Shown here: piece after piece, positions 48,191-56,557 of the stretch
Position numbering within the stretch: position 1 is the first letter of the stretch
How the letters are laid out: each line of letters begins with the position of its first letter
From: Gammaproteobacteria bacterium (ex Lamellibrachia satsuma)
GTDB taxonomy: Bacteria > Pseudomonadota > Gammaproteobacteria > Chromatiales > Chromatiaceae
Length of the DNA: 64,000 bases
Reading direction: 5' to 3'
Assembly (NCBI GenBank): GCA_019623805.1
Contig: CP053680.1
Coordinates: forward strand, 1,590,001-1,654,000
The notes under the pieces: generated by a model
The model's input: the letters and a program-made list of their open reading frames with translations, nothing else
Told to the model about the DNA's origin: nothing
The model's database searches: none
Position numbers and translations under genes: made by a program

Positions 48191-51021
48191 CACTGTGCAG
48201 TTGCGTTAATCTCAGTCTTATCGTTATCAAATCCCAGTTTGTAACCCAGGGAGACGTGGTGGAAACGCGCGTTGCTAAAGTCGTCATGGATAGCAAAACC
48301 AAAATTGTAGATCTGGTCTTTCGCCAGCGGCAGATCACCCGGCTTGCCGGTCTGAAGCTTACGTTTCATCACCAGGGTCCAGATACCACCCTCCAATGAT
48401 GCGGTCATCTCTGACGCCTCGCCGCCGCTCATGGTGCGCTGCTCCAGGATATGACCATCCTCGACCTCACCCTTGCCGGATTTATAGCGCACCAACTCCA
48501 TATATTTGTGGGCGTCCATCTCTGCCTGGAGTTCATCCGCACTCTTCATCTTGTCCCAGCCACCACGCTTCTTGCCACGGCGACCCTTAACCTCGATCTT
48601 GATACGACTCTCCTCGATGTACTTGGTCAGGCCCTGGGAAAGGTCGAGCTGCTGAGCCACCGGGCTGCCATTTGCGATCTCGGCATCCGGCGTGTGGGGC
48701 ATGGAGCGAATATCATGGTGACAGGTGCCCCAACAACCGGATCGATCAGCGTATTTCACCTTGTCGGTGGCAAACATCACCGCCAGCTTCATGGGGTTCT
48801 CCGGGTCCATCTTGCCGCCCTCAACGAAGGGCACAGGCGCATGCTCGGAGTCTTCCCAACTGAAACGGAGGTAGAGGTTCTCCCCGTCGTGGGTCGACTC
48901 GACGTTGACCGGAATGCTGCCACGCTTGCCGGGAATGGGGGTCTTTTCAGCCTTCTGACCGGTAACCATCTTCTCGCCCATGGCGGCAGTCTCTTTGTCA
49001 TGGCAGGTAGTGCAACGATCACCCGCCTTGATAAAGGGACGGGCTCCACCATGGTCCTTGCCGGTCAGCATCCACTCCATGGAGGTCTGCCCTGGATAGA
49101 AGATGGTGATCTCGCGACTGGCAGCCTTGCTCCAGTCCACATCAATACCGCTGGCTGCAGGTACTGCCGCAGTTGGTACCGCCGCTGCAGCAGGCGCGGC
49201 AGCAGCCGCCTCACGTTTCACTGCATTGATCTCGATGTTGGGATCTTCATTGTCGAAACCGATCTTGTATCCCAGGGAGACATGGTGAAAACGGGCATCA
49301 GTATGGTCGTCATGGATGGCAAAACCCAGATTGTAGACCTGATCCAGCGCCAGACTCAGATCGCCGGGTTTGTCGGATTTAAGCTTGCGCTTCATGACAA
49401 CGATCCAGGTATTGCCCTCCTTGCGGGCATCCACCTCAAAACCCTGACCACCGCTCATCTGACGTTGCGCCAGAATATCTCCGTCCTCGGTCTCGCCTTT
49501 GCCGGATTTGTAGCGCATTAAATCCATGAACTTATGGGCATCCATCTCCGCTTTCAGCTCATCCCCGCTCTTCAGTTTGTCCCAGCCGCCACGTTTCTTT
49601 CCGCGACGCCCTTTGACTTCGACCTTGGTTCGGCTCTCTTCGATGTACTTGGTCAGCCCCTGAGACAGGTCAAGCTCTTGCGCGACCGGACTGCTGTTTG
49701 CGGTATCCGCATCCGGGGCATGCGGCATAGAACGCACGTCATGATGACAGGTTCCCCAGCAGCCGGACCGGTCTGCATATTTCACCTTGTCGGTGGCAAA
49801 CATGACGGCCAGTTTCATGGGATTTTCCGGATCCATCTTGCCACCATCCACGAAGGGAACCGGCACATGGTCCGTATCTTCCCACTCAAATCGCAGATAG
49901 AGATTTTCCGTATCGTGGGCCGCCTGCACATTGACGGGAATACTGCCACGCTTGCCGGGGATGGGTGTCGGTTCCGCCTTCTGGCCAGTGACCATCTTCT
50001 CACCCATGGCCGCGGCTTCCTTGTCGTGACAGGTGGTGCAACGATCGCCTGCCTTGATGAATGGACGTGCGCCACCGTGGTCCTTGCCGGTCAACATCCA
50101 CTCCATGGAGGTCTGCCCCGGATAGAAGACAGTGATATTACGCGTCGGCACATCGCCCCAGTCGATACCGAAACCGGCAACCGGGCCTGCCGCCGCGCTT
50201 GCAGCTGGCACTTCACCCGCCTGTTGCGTCTTGTAGGCGGCCAGCGCATCCGCAACGGCTATATCCAGCCGTGCCTTTTCGGCCTTCTTGGCTGCCACCT
50301 TGATCTCACGGGCCTTCTTCTTCGCAGCCAGCTCCGCCTCAGCCTCGGCGGCCTCTTTGGCCTCTACCCTTTTCAAGCCCTCGAGATACATCTCGGGCAC
50401 TTTTCGGATAAACGAGGGTTCTGGCGCCTCCAGCGTCTCCAGCTCCTCGTCGGAGAGCAGATCACGCACATGTTTGTGAGCAATGCCCTTGTGGCAGTCG
50501 ATACAGGTCTGGCCGGTTCTAAAGGCATTCAGATGCTGATTTCTCGCCCGGGGTTTCTGAAACTCCGGGTTCATGGATTCAAAATTGTGACAGTTGCGGC
50601 ACTCGCGGGAGTCGGTGCTCTTCATCGTATCCCAGACCCGCTTCGCCATGGTCAGGCGGTGCTCGTCGAACTTCTCAGGGGTATCCACGGTCCCCAGAAT
50701 CTTGTGGTAGATCTCATTACTGGCCTGAATCTTCCGCACCATCTTGTGTACCCAGGGATCAGGGACATGGCAATCAGAGCAGGCCGCCCTGACACCGGTG
50801 CGATTGGAATAGTGAATACTCGGCTTGTACTCCTCGTAGACATTCTCCTCCATCTCGTGGCAGCTGACACAGAATTCGAGGGTGTTGGTCGCCTCCATAG
50901 CAGTATTGAAACCGCCCCAGAAGATGATGCCACCGATAAAAAACAGCAGTGCGCCACCCACGGTTGTGCCAAGAATGAATCGCCGAGATGCCAAGCTAGG
51001 TTTTTTGAACTGATCTGCCAT
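48190..51021 (-). CDS. NapC/NirT cytochrome fused to two haem-binding domains
   Basis: A 943-residue membrane-bound multihaem protein. Residues 1-200 are a NapC/NirT quinol dehydrogenase: one helix (13-38) and four motifs, CVSCH 51, CSDCH 81, CRNCH 141 and CIDCH 173. An Ala/Lys/Glu-rich coiled coil (about 215-260) leads to two very similar modules (about 285-601 and 627-943) of the ethylbenzene-dehydrogenase-type haem-binding fold. Each module has CTTCH (328, 670) and an unusual CWGTCH (421, 763). It probably carries electrons from quinol to the cupredoxin or NirS. Neighbouring nirS and the cupredoxin place it in the nir operon. Confidence 0.85.
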   Translation of the reverse strand: MADQFKKPSLASRRFILGTTVGGALLFFIGGIIFWGGFNTAMEATNTLEFCVSCHEMEENVYEEYKPSIHYSNRTGVRAACSDCHVPDPWVHKMVRKIQASNEIYHKILGTVDTPEKFDEHRLTMAKRVWDTMKSTDSRECRNCHNFESMNPEFQKPRARNQHLNAFRTGQTCIDCHKGIAHKHVRDLLSDEELETLEAPEPSFIRKVPEMYLEGLKRVEAKEAAEAEAELAAKKKAREIKVAAKKAEKARLDIAVADALAAYKTQQAGEVPAASAAAGPVAGFGIDWGDVPTRNITVFYPGQTSMEWMLTGKDHGGARPFIKAGDRCTTCHDKEAAAMGEKMVTGQKAEPTPIPGKRGSIPVNVQAAHDTENLYLRFEWEDTDHVPVPFVDGGKMDPENPMKLAVMFATDKVKYADRSGCWGTCHHDVRSMPHAPDADTANSSPVAQELDLSQGLTKYIEESRTKVEVKGRRGKKRGGWDKLKSGDELKAEMDAHKFMDLMRYKSGKGETEDGDILAQRQMSGGQGFEVDARKEGNTWIVVMKRKLKSDKPGDLSLALDQVYNLGFAIHDDHTDARFHHVSLGYKIGFDNEDPNIEINAVKREAAAAAPAAAAVPTAAVPAASGIDVDWSKAASREITIFYPGQTSMEWMLTGKDHGGARPFIKAGDRCTTCHDKETAAMGEKMVTGQKAEKTPIPGKRGSIPVNVESTHDGENLYLRFSWEDSEHAPVPFVEGGKMDPENPMKLAVMFATDKVKYADRSGCWGTCHHDIRSMPHTPDAEIANGSPVAQQLDLSQGLTKYIEESRIKIEVKGRRGKKRGGWDKMKSADELQAEMDAHKYMELVRYKSGKGEVEDGHILEQRTMSGGEASEMTASLEGGIWTLVMKRKLQTGKPGDLPLAKDQIYNFGFAIHDDFSNARFHHVSLGYKLGFDNDKTEINATAQ
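48193..49143 (-). repeat. Internal domain duplication, copy B
   Basis: Encodes residues 627-943 of the NapC fusion, aligned without a gap over most of its length to copy A with an offset of 342 codons. Most residues are identical by eye, including CTTCH, CWGTCHHD and the FHHVSLGYK ending. Confidence 0.9.
49219..50169 (-). repeat. Internal domain duplication, copy A
   Basis: Encodes residues 285-601 of the NapC fusion. A short Ala/Pro linker (about residues 603-626) separates it from copy B. Confidence 0.9.
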
Positions 51022-51054
51022 TTGCTTACCGTTTTACACGAGGAGAAAAAAGGC

Positions 51055-51091
51055 GAAAAAACGCGGGCATGGAGTGCATCCATGCCCGCTA
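51055..51091 (-). terminator. Strong hairpin with T-run after nirS
   Basis: Perfect 11-base stem GCGGGCATGGA / TCCATGCCCGC with a five-base loop. On the minus strand it is followed by GTTTTTTCGCC. It lies between the nirS stop and the NapC-fusion start, inside the nir cluster, so it may be a partial terminator that keeps nirS mRNA more abundant than the rest. Confidence 0.85.
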
Positions 51092-51121
51092 TCGGTTTTA
51101 CCCGATTTTATGCAACCCTGA

Positions 51122-52750
51122 TCAGGTTACATGGTTAACGCGATTGTAGACGTTGAACTTGCCGGTCGGTGCGTAAAGACCCTTGATGCGCGCCTTCTCT
51201 TTAAGAGTCTTGGCATCAAAGATGATGATCTCACCATTGGGCTTCTTGCTGTCTTTGCGGTTCCAGACGGAAGTCCAGACCTCAGAGCCATCGTTATTGA
51301 ACTCGATATGAACAGCGGCATAACCAGTGGTTTCGGTCAGACGAATAGTCTTGACGATCTCACGGGTCTTCTTCGAGATGACCTGGATTGACTGCTGCAC
51401 TTCAGGCTCTGGATGCTTGGTCTGATCAGCCCAAACGTAGTCTGACTTGGGGTGGGTACGCAAGAATACGCCGGCACCATCGGTCTCGACTTCGTAGCAG
51501 ATCTTCCAGGCCTGATCGGGATGACCCTTGGGATCATTGCCCCAGGCAGTGACTTTACCTACACCCAGATGGGTAGTACCACCGACAGGACCACACTTGG
51601 GATCGATCCAGTTGGCGCCAGGACCAGGATGAGGTTTCTTGTCCACATCGATCATTGCTTCCAGCTTGCGGGTCTTGGTGTCAACCACAACCATCTTGTC
51701 GGAGGCATTGGCAGCGATCTGGAAGTAACGATTGCTTGGATCGTAGAAACCGTCGTGCAGGTACTTAGCAGAGTCGATCTTGGTGATCTGCAGGTTGTCG
51801 AGGTCACTGTAGTCGACCTGCCACATCTGCCCCAGCTCCTTCATTGAGACCAGCCAGCTGGGCGCCATAGGGGTGTCGTATACTGCAGCGACACGAGACT
51901 CGTTGACATACTTTCCATCAACATTCACGCCACGAGCAGAAACCACTTTAAGCGGCGCCATGGTCTTGGCATCAAGGATAACGAAGTGAGGCGGCCAGTA
52001 ACCACCACCGATGACATATTTGCCGTCACCGGACACGGCCACATCGCGGGCGTCATAAGCAACCTGTACCTGAGCGACTTTCATCTTATCAGGCATGGCC
52101 CAAAGATCGACCTTGGTCATCATGCCGTCACGACCCATGATGTACCAGAAGCGGCCGGGATCTTTTGCATGAAGGGTATTGTGGTGCTCTACCGCTTTCA
52201 GTACATGTACTGCATAGCCGGTCGGAATGTGTGCAACAATTTCTTTCGTGTCGCCGTCGATGATGGCAATCTTGCCTACATCACGCTCGATAACCAGGAA
52301 AAAGTTCTTCCAGTTGCGGCCGTGCATCGGCTTGGTGGGATAGTCCTTGGGTTCGACGTAAACCTTGTGACGTTCCTTCATCAGGGCAAGAGACATCTCC
52401 GGCGGAACCGGCGGCTCCTGCTGGATGTACTTGGCCATCAGGCTGATCTCTGCCTTCGACATGATGTCATCGAAGTTGTTCATACCACCTTCTGTACCGT
52501 AGGTGATAATCTTTTCAAGACGCGTCTGTCCCAGCTTTATGGTGTTCTCCGGCTCAAGGCTCTTGCCGGTAGCACCCTTACGCAGAGTGCCGTGGCAACC
52601 CGCGCAACGCTGGAAATACATCGTCTTCCCTTTTTCAAAGTCTGCTTCCGACATGGTTGGCGCTGCCGCAGTTGCGTTTACAGCGAAACCTGACGTTGCT
52701 ACACCAAGGGCAAAGCCCAGGGCAGAAAGTGTAAATGTGGTTTTCTTCAT
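51122..52750 (-). CDS. nirS: Cytochrome cd1 nitrite reductase
   Basis: Reduces nitrite to NO in the periplasm. The start MKKTTFTLSALGFALG has GGAGA upstream; the longer open frame overlaps the FNR/DNR site and is rejected. After the signal peptide comes a cytochrome c domain (RCAGCHGTLRKGATGKSLEP) and the eight-bladed haem d1 propeller (VIERDVGKIAIIDGDTKEIVAHIPTGYAVHV onward). HLGVGKVTAWGNDP and QVIS-like C-terminal residues fit NirS. At 542 residues its length is normal. It is the first gene of the nir cluster. Confidence 0.97.
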   Translation of the reverse strand: MKKTTFTLSALGFALGVATSGFAVNATAAAPTMSEADFEKGKTMYFQRCAGCHGTLRKGATGKSLEPENTIKLGQTRLEKIITYGTEGGMNNFDDIMSKAEISLMAKYIQQEPPVPPEMSLALMKERHKVYVEPKDYPTKPMHGRNWKNFFLVIERDVGKIAIIDGDTKEIVAHIPTGYAVHVLKAVEHHNTLHAKDPGRFWYIMGRDGMMTKVDLWAMPDKMKVAQVQVAYDARDVAVSGDGKYVIGGGYWPPHFVILDAKTMAPLKVVSARGVNVDGKYVNESRVAAVYDTPMAPSWLVSMKELGQMWQVDYSDLDNLQITKIDSAKYLHDGFYDPSNRYFQIAANASDKMVVVDTKTRKLEAMIDVDKKPHPGPGANWIDPKCGPVGGTTHLGVGKVTAWGNDPKGHPDQAWKICYEVETDGAGVFLRTHPKSDYVWADQTKHPEPEVQQSIQVISKKTREIVKTIRLTETTGYAAVHIEFNNDGSEVWTSVWNRKDSKKPNGEIIIFDAKTLKEKARIKGLYAPTGKFNVYNRVNHVT

Positions 52751-52860
52751 GTTAGTTGAGTCTCCATCAAGGCCATCGATTATGAAGATTTTGGCAAAAC
52801 CCCGTACTTTCGTGGGTTTAGTCACGGGCTGACGATACCGCCGGAGAGGAATATCACTCT

Positions 52861-52874
52861 TTGACATGAATCAA
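52861..52874 (-). promoter_or_regulatory. FNR/DNR-type site upstream of nirS
   Basis: TTGACATGAATCAA, nine to ten of ten consensus positions. TATCGT (52833-52838 on the minus strand) is suitably placed as -10 box, giving a predicted start near 52826 and a leader of about 76 bases. Confidence 0.82.
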
Positions 52875-53088
52875 ACGCGTTTTTTATTGCTGGGTGGCAA
52901 TCAGGTTTTCAAACGTGAAAAAAGGTGAACCGCTCACGGGAAATCCCATTCCTTTTCTTATAAAAACCACCATATCTCAGTATATTAGCAACAGTTAATT
53001 CAAACGCTACAACTCAATTTTCCAAAATTCAATTCGCAGGTTTCTGATATTTGTCAGACAACGAAAGAAACCTCAATCCCAATTCTTA

Positions 53089-53102
53089 TTGACCTGCGTC
53101 AA
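53089..53102 (+). promoter_or_regulatory. Second FNR/DNR-type site in the nirS upstream region
   Basis: TTGACCTGCGTCAA, symmetrical match. It is 182 bases from the haemerythrin start and 339 from nirS, so it probably drives the haemerythrin gene, with a second effect on nirS possible. The strand is therefore an inference. Confidence 0.6.
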
Positions 53103-53283
53103 TAAAAGCCTGTATTTTTTTGCAACCCTTTGGCCGCTTGCTCTCCCCTCCCCCAAGTTGAGAACAGCTTTTTCCAAATAAAGAACCTGCCATCACGTCA
53201 GATGGGTTTCTGAAATACCCCAAAGTGGCCTAGAATGTAGGCTGATTTCACGAACAATAATCGATCACGCTGGAAATTAAGGC

Positions 53284-53847
53284 ATGAAAAAATTAAAAAC
53301 ACTGCTGTTAGTCACCACCATCAGTCTCCTGGTGGTTGCTGCAGGACTGGGATTCCTGTTTGGAATCGACAATCCGGTTGCATGGATATTGATCGGCATG
53401 GTGATTCTGATCCCCTTCATCTATAATTGGAAGGTTCGCTCGGACCAGCTGGTGTGGAAAGATTCATACAGCGTCGGCATCGTACAACTGGATGATGACC
53501 ACAAGAAACTGATCGAGCTTTTGAACAAATTCCAGACAGCGTATGAGTATCACACCGGAGAAGAGTTCGAGCGCAAGGCGCTGGAAGAGCTGGTGGACTA
53601 CACCAAATATCACTTCGATCATGAAGAGAAGTTGCTGCAGGATAACAACTACCCGGACTTCGCCGCCCACAAGGATCAGCATATAGCAATGATTGCCGAA
53701 GTGGAGCGTTTCGTGGAGGACTACAAGGTACGGGGACATGAAGCACTGGCAGGTGTCGCCCAGTATCTCCAGGGCTGGCTGATCAACCACATCAACGGCA
53801 CTGACAAACAGTACACCTCCCACCTTCAGGGGAAAGGGGTCAACTGA
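53284..53847 (+). CDS. Membrane-anchored bacteriohaemerythrin
   Basis: Two membrane helices (about 7-27 and 31-49) precede a haemerythrin domain that binds O2 or NO at a di-iron site. Iron ligands appear as [25 protein letters not shown] and [10 protein letters not shown]. At 187 residues it is a single-domain sensor/scavenger. Its position next to nirS, across a shared FNR/DNR site, suggests NO or O2 handling during denitrification. Confidence 0.9.
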   Translation: MKKLKTLLLVTTISLLVVAAGLGFLFGIDNPVAWILIGMVILIPFIYNWKVRSDQLVWKDSYSVGIVQLDDDHKKLIELLNKFQTAYEYHTGEEFERKALEELVDYTKYHFDHEEKLLQDNNYPDFAAHKDQHIAMIAEVERFVEDYKVRGHEALAGVAQYLQGWLINHINGTDKQYTSHLQGKGVN

Positions 53848-53855
53848 GCCGCACC

Positions 53856-54302
53856 ATGCAGATCTGGGTCGATGCCGACGCCTGCCCGAAGGTCATCAAG
53901 GAGATTCTCTATCGGGCCGCCGAGCGGGTGCAGATACCGCTGATCCTGGTGGCCAACCAGCCACTCAGCACGCCGCCCTCCCGTTATATCAAGACCATCC
54001 GGGTCGGATCGGGGTTCGACGTGGCTGACAACGAGATCGTCAAGCGTCTGCTACCGGGTGACCTGGTGATCACAGCCGACATTCCCCTGGCAGCCGAGGT
54101 CATCGAGAAAGGCGGCAATGCGATCAATCCCAGGGGAGAACGCTATACCGAAAGCAACATCAAACAGCGGCTGAGCATGCGCAATTTCATGGACGAACTG
54201 CGCGGTAGCGGTGTGGATACCGGCGGCCCGCCGTCCTTCAACCACGGTGACCGGCAGGCATTCGCCAATCAGCTTGACAGGTTTCTCAAACAGGCGCTAT
54301 AA
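53856..54302 (+). CDS. YaiI/YqxD (UPF0178) family protein
   Basis: A 148-residue cytoplasmic protein of the UPF0178 family, which belongs to a PIN-like nuclease fold group. [24 protein letters not shown] and the central [27 protein letters not shown] are diagnostic. Its function is not established. It begins 8 bases after the haemerythrin stop, so the two may be co-transcribed. Confidence 0.9.
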   Translation: MQIWVDADACPKVIKEILYRAAERVQIPLILVANQPLSTPPSRYIKTIRVGSGFDVADNEIVKRLLPGDLVITADIPLAAEVIEKGGNAINPRGERYTESNIKQRLSMRNFMDELRGSGVDTGGPPSFNHGDRQAFANQLDRFLKQAL

Positions 54303-54341
54303 CGTGCCCTCTTCCTCTCTTTCCCTTTCCCGGACAAACTG

Positions 54342-55283
54342 CTAGCGAAGCAAATCGATGATAGCCTGATTGTTTTTTTCTTCAGCAAGCTGTTGGGCGG
54401 TTTTACCCATATCATTTTCTAGTGATTTATCGGCGCCATTGGCTAACAGGTACGAGACAACCTCAGTATTACCTGCTTTTACCGCATAGATAAGGGGCGT
54501 AGAGAGGTCCTCATCCTGCAAATTGACATTGGCAAGGCGCTCAACAAGATATTTTACGACATCAAGATTATTCCTTTCAGCGGCATAATGAAGGGCGCCT
54601 GCGCCAAAATTATCCTGAAAATTAACATTCTTGATTCTGGGCAGCAGTATTTCTACGCTTTCGTTCTGTCGTTTATTAATTGCAACCATCAGTGGCGTAA
54701 GACCTGCATTATTAGGTACGCAGGGGGTGACCTGACTGCTGTATCTAAACAGGGTTTTAACGACATCAGTGTGCCCCGCATTTATCGCATGCATCAAGGC
54801 TGAATTGCCTTTTCTGTCAGATGAACGAACATCTGCTCCAAACTCCAGCAGTTGGGCAACGATGATATCGTCCCCCTTTTTCGCGGCAATCATCAGTGAG
54901 TTGGATCCCGACCTGTTGCGATCATGTACGTTAGCGCCCAGTTCGATCAGCAATGCGGTTATTTGTGGATGACCATTTTCAGCGGCAAATATTAGTGCCG
55001 TCGAACCTGATTTCGTTCTGGCATTGACTTCTGCGCCATGAGAAAGCAGGGTTGCAACTATATCAGTATTACCGGATTCCGCGGCAAACATAAGGGGTCT
55101 CTTCCCATATTTACCCGGCGCATCTATATTTGCGCCTTTTCTGATCAACGAGCTGAGCTGTTCTGCTGTCCCCCCTGACGCAACATCACGAAGCTGCTGG
55201 TCCAGCAAGGTGTCAGCCCATGCTGTTGAGCATACAAAGAGATATAAAATCAGGCCGGTTAACAGTTTTGTCTGGTTTAGCAT
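54342..55283 (-). CDS. Secreted ankyrin-repeat protein
   Basis: A 313-residue periplasmic protein: signal peptide (to about AWADT) then about eight ankyrin repeats, each with the G-TALIFAAENGH-like core (for example KSGSTALIFAAENGHPQITALLIELGANVHDRNRSGSNSL). The start MLNQTKLL has AGAGG upstream. Ankyrin proteins act by binding other proteins; its partner is unknown. The dihaem cytochrome gene just upstream suggests a link. Confidence 0.85.
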   Translation of the reverse strand: MLNQTKLLTGLILYLFVCSTAWADTLLDQQLRDVASGGTAEQLSSLIRKGANIDAPGKYGKRPLMFAAESGNTDIVATLLSHGAEVNARTKSGSTALIFAAENGHPQITALLIELGANVHDRNRSGSNSLMIAAKKGDDIIVAQLLEFGADVRSSDRKGNSALMHAINAGHTDVVKTLFRYSSQVTPCVPNNAGLTPLMVAINKRQNESVEILLPRIKNVNFQDNFGAGALHYAAERNNLDVVKYLVERLANVNLQDEDLSTPLIYAVKAGNTEVVSYLLANGADKSLENDMGKTAQQLAEEKNNQAIIDLLR

Positions 55284-55315
55284 GCTAATGCCTCTGAATA
55301 GTGTACTGCTATGTG

Positions 55316-56101
55316 TCATTGTTCTTGCTTCGCCTTAGGTGCTGTTCTAAAACCAGTTCTGAAATCCGGGTTTCTCCAATCCAGATGATCGGCAAGTAAT
55401 TCTTTATCCGGTGCCAGGCGGGAAACATAATCGGCAATTGCTGCCAGATCAGAGTGACTAAAGATTTTAAATTGTTCCACCATTTTTTCATCTGCATTTC
55501 TGCGCTTGCCGATTTTCACCCACTGTAATTGCCGTAGCAGGTACTTGAAATGCTGCCCATGAATACGCGGATAAAACTCTTTTGCATCACCTTCACCATT
55601 CTCCCCGTGACACTTTTTGCAGTTTTCATTATATAGCTCTTTGCCTTCTTCAAGCCGCATACCGAAGCCAATGCTGTTATTGGGAACCATCGGCAACTGC
55701 TCAATATAGGCTGAGATATCAGCCAATGCCTGTGTACCTTTGGCAAATAGGGGCTTTGTAAAAGGCATCATGGTGGGATTATCACGATTACCCTTATGGA
55801 TATCAGCAAGCTGTTTCAGTATCACGCTTTGATGCTGTCCGGCAATTTGCGGAAAATGACCGGATGGTGAACCCCAGCCCTCTGGCGTGTGGCAAACTGC
55901 ACAGTTGAAGTACAGCCTTTTGCCTTTTTCAACATCGGGTGTCACATCGAGGGCTTTTTGAACTACCTCATCAATTTTTTTTGCCTCTGATTCAGCATTG
56001 GCAACGCCGGAAGCAAGGAAAGCCAGACTCAAACTAAAAACCAGCAATAAACGAAACGATGACTTTGCTATATTAGCAAATAAAGATAATAAATAGATCA
56101 T
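55316..56101 (-). CDS. Dihaem cytochrome c (c4-like)
   Basis: A 261-residue periplasmic cytochrome with signal peptide (ending near ANAES) and two class I c domains. The motifs are CAVCHTPEGWG and CKKCHGENGEG, each followed by a FPQIAGQH or YPRIHGQH segment typical of cytochrome c4-like proteins and by a methionine ligand (MMPFTKP). The start chosen is the ATG of MIYLLSLF; an earlier one lies 45 bases upstream. It ends 32 bases before the ankyrin gene. Confidence 0.85.
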   Translation of the reverse strand: MIYLLSLFANIAKSSFRLLLVFSLSLAFLASGVANAESEAKKIDEVVQKALDVTPDVEKGKRLYFNCAVCHTPEGWGSPSGHFPQIAGQHQSVILKQLADIHKGNRDNPTMMPFTKPLFAKGTQALADISAYIEQLPMVPNNSIGFGMRLEEGKELYNENCKKCHGENGEGDAKEFYPRIHGQHFKYLLRQLQWVKIGKRRNADEKMVEQFKIFSHSDLAAIADYVSRLAPDKELLADHLDWRNPDFRTGFRTAPKAKQEQ

Positions 56102-56146
56102 AGCGAATAATATCTTTTTATATTGATAGTACAGATTCAGAACCAC

Positions 56147-56515
56147 TTCAGCAGCGCTAAGCAGTTACCATATCTACGGGACTCCGACAGCCCAGCACAT
56201 GCTGCTTATATATCCAATCATAACCAGTGTCAACAAGGCCCGACTCTAACAGGGATGAGACTGGATTCGCTCTCTGCCATTCCAAACCTCCCAACTCTTG
56301 ACAATGCTATTGCGGAGAGGCCGCACAGAGTAAACATCCCCGAACCTGTTGACCTTGCCTGTATTGTAGAGAAGAATACGCAAACATAAAAATAGAGTGG
56401 ATATTCCCCTGCAGCATTAGGATTTATCCGCACCCGGCCAGACTCGCCGTTTGCCGGGAGCAATTCAGACAGCCTCCTGCAACGCCCACGAGTTACCGGG
56501 CCAGAGGCTTCGTTT
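56147..56515. other. Intergenic region without a recognised gene
   Basis: A 369-base divergent space between the dihaem cytochrome gene and the nine-haem gene. Short frames here show no family features. No FNR-type site or terminator was found. Confidence 0.6.
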
Positions 56516-56557
56516 GTGGCAGATCAATCAAAATCAGAAGGGGCGCCGGGGGAGATA

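Larger units (their letters stand above)
52751..53283. other. Divergent regulatory region nirS / haemerythrin
   Basis: A 533-base space without a gene. It holds the nirS promoter with its FNR/DNR site and a second site nearer the haemerythrin gene. AT-rich stretches (52965-53060) are also present. No small RNA or hairpin with T-run was recognised. Confidence 0.7.

Noticed and set aside
48451..51138. Long plus-strand open frames opposite the NapC-fusion gene
   Set aside because: Antisense shadows of a repetitive, high-G+C gene; no starts with ribosome binding sites and no motifs.
56123..56389. Plus-strand frame of 88 codons before the nine-haem gene
   Set aside because: No ribosome binding site, signal or family match, and it overlaps the start of the divergent cytochrome gene.
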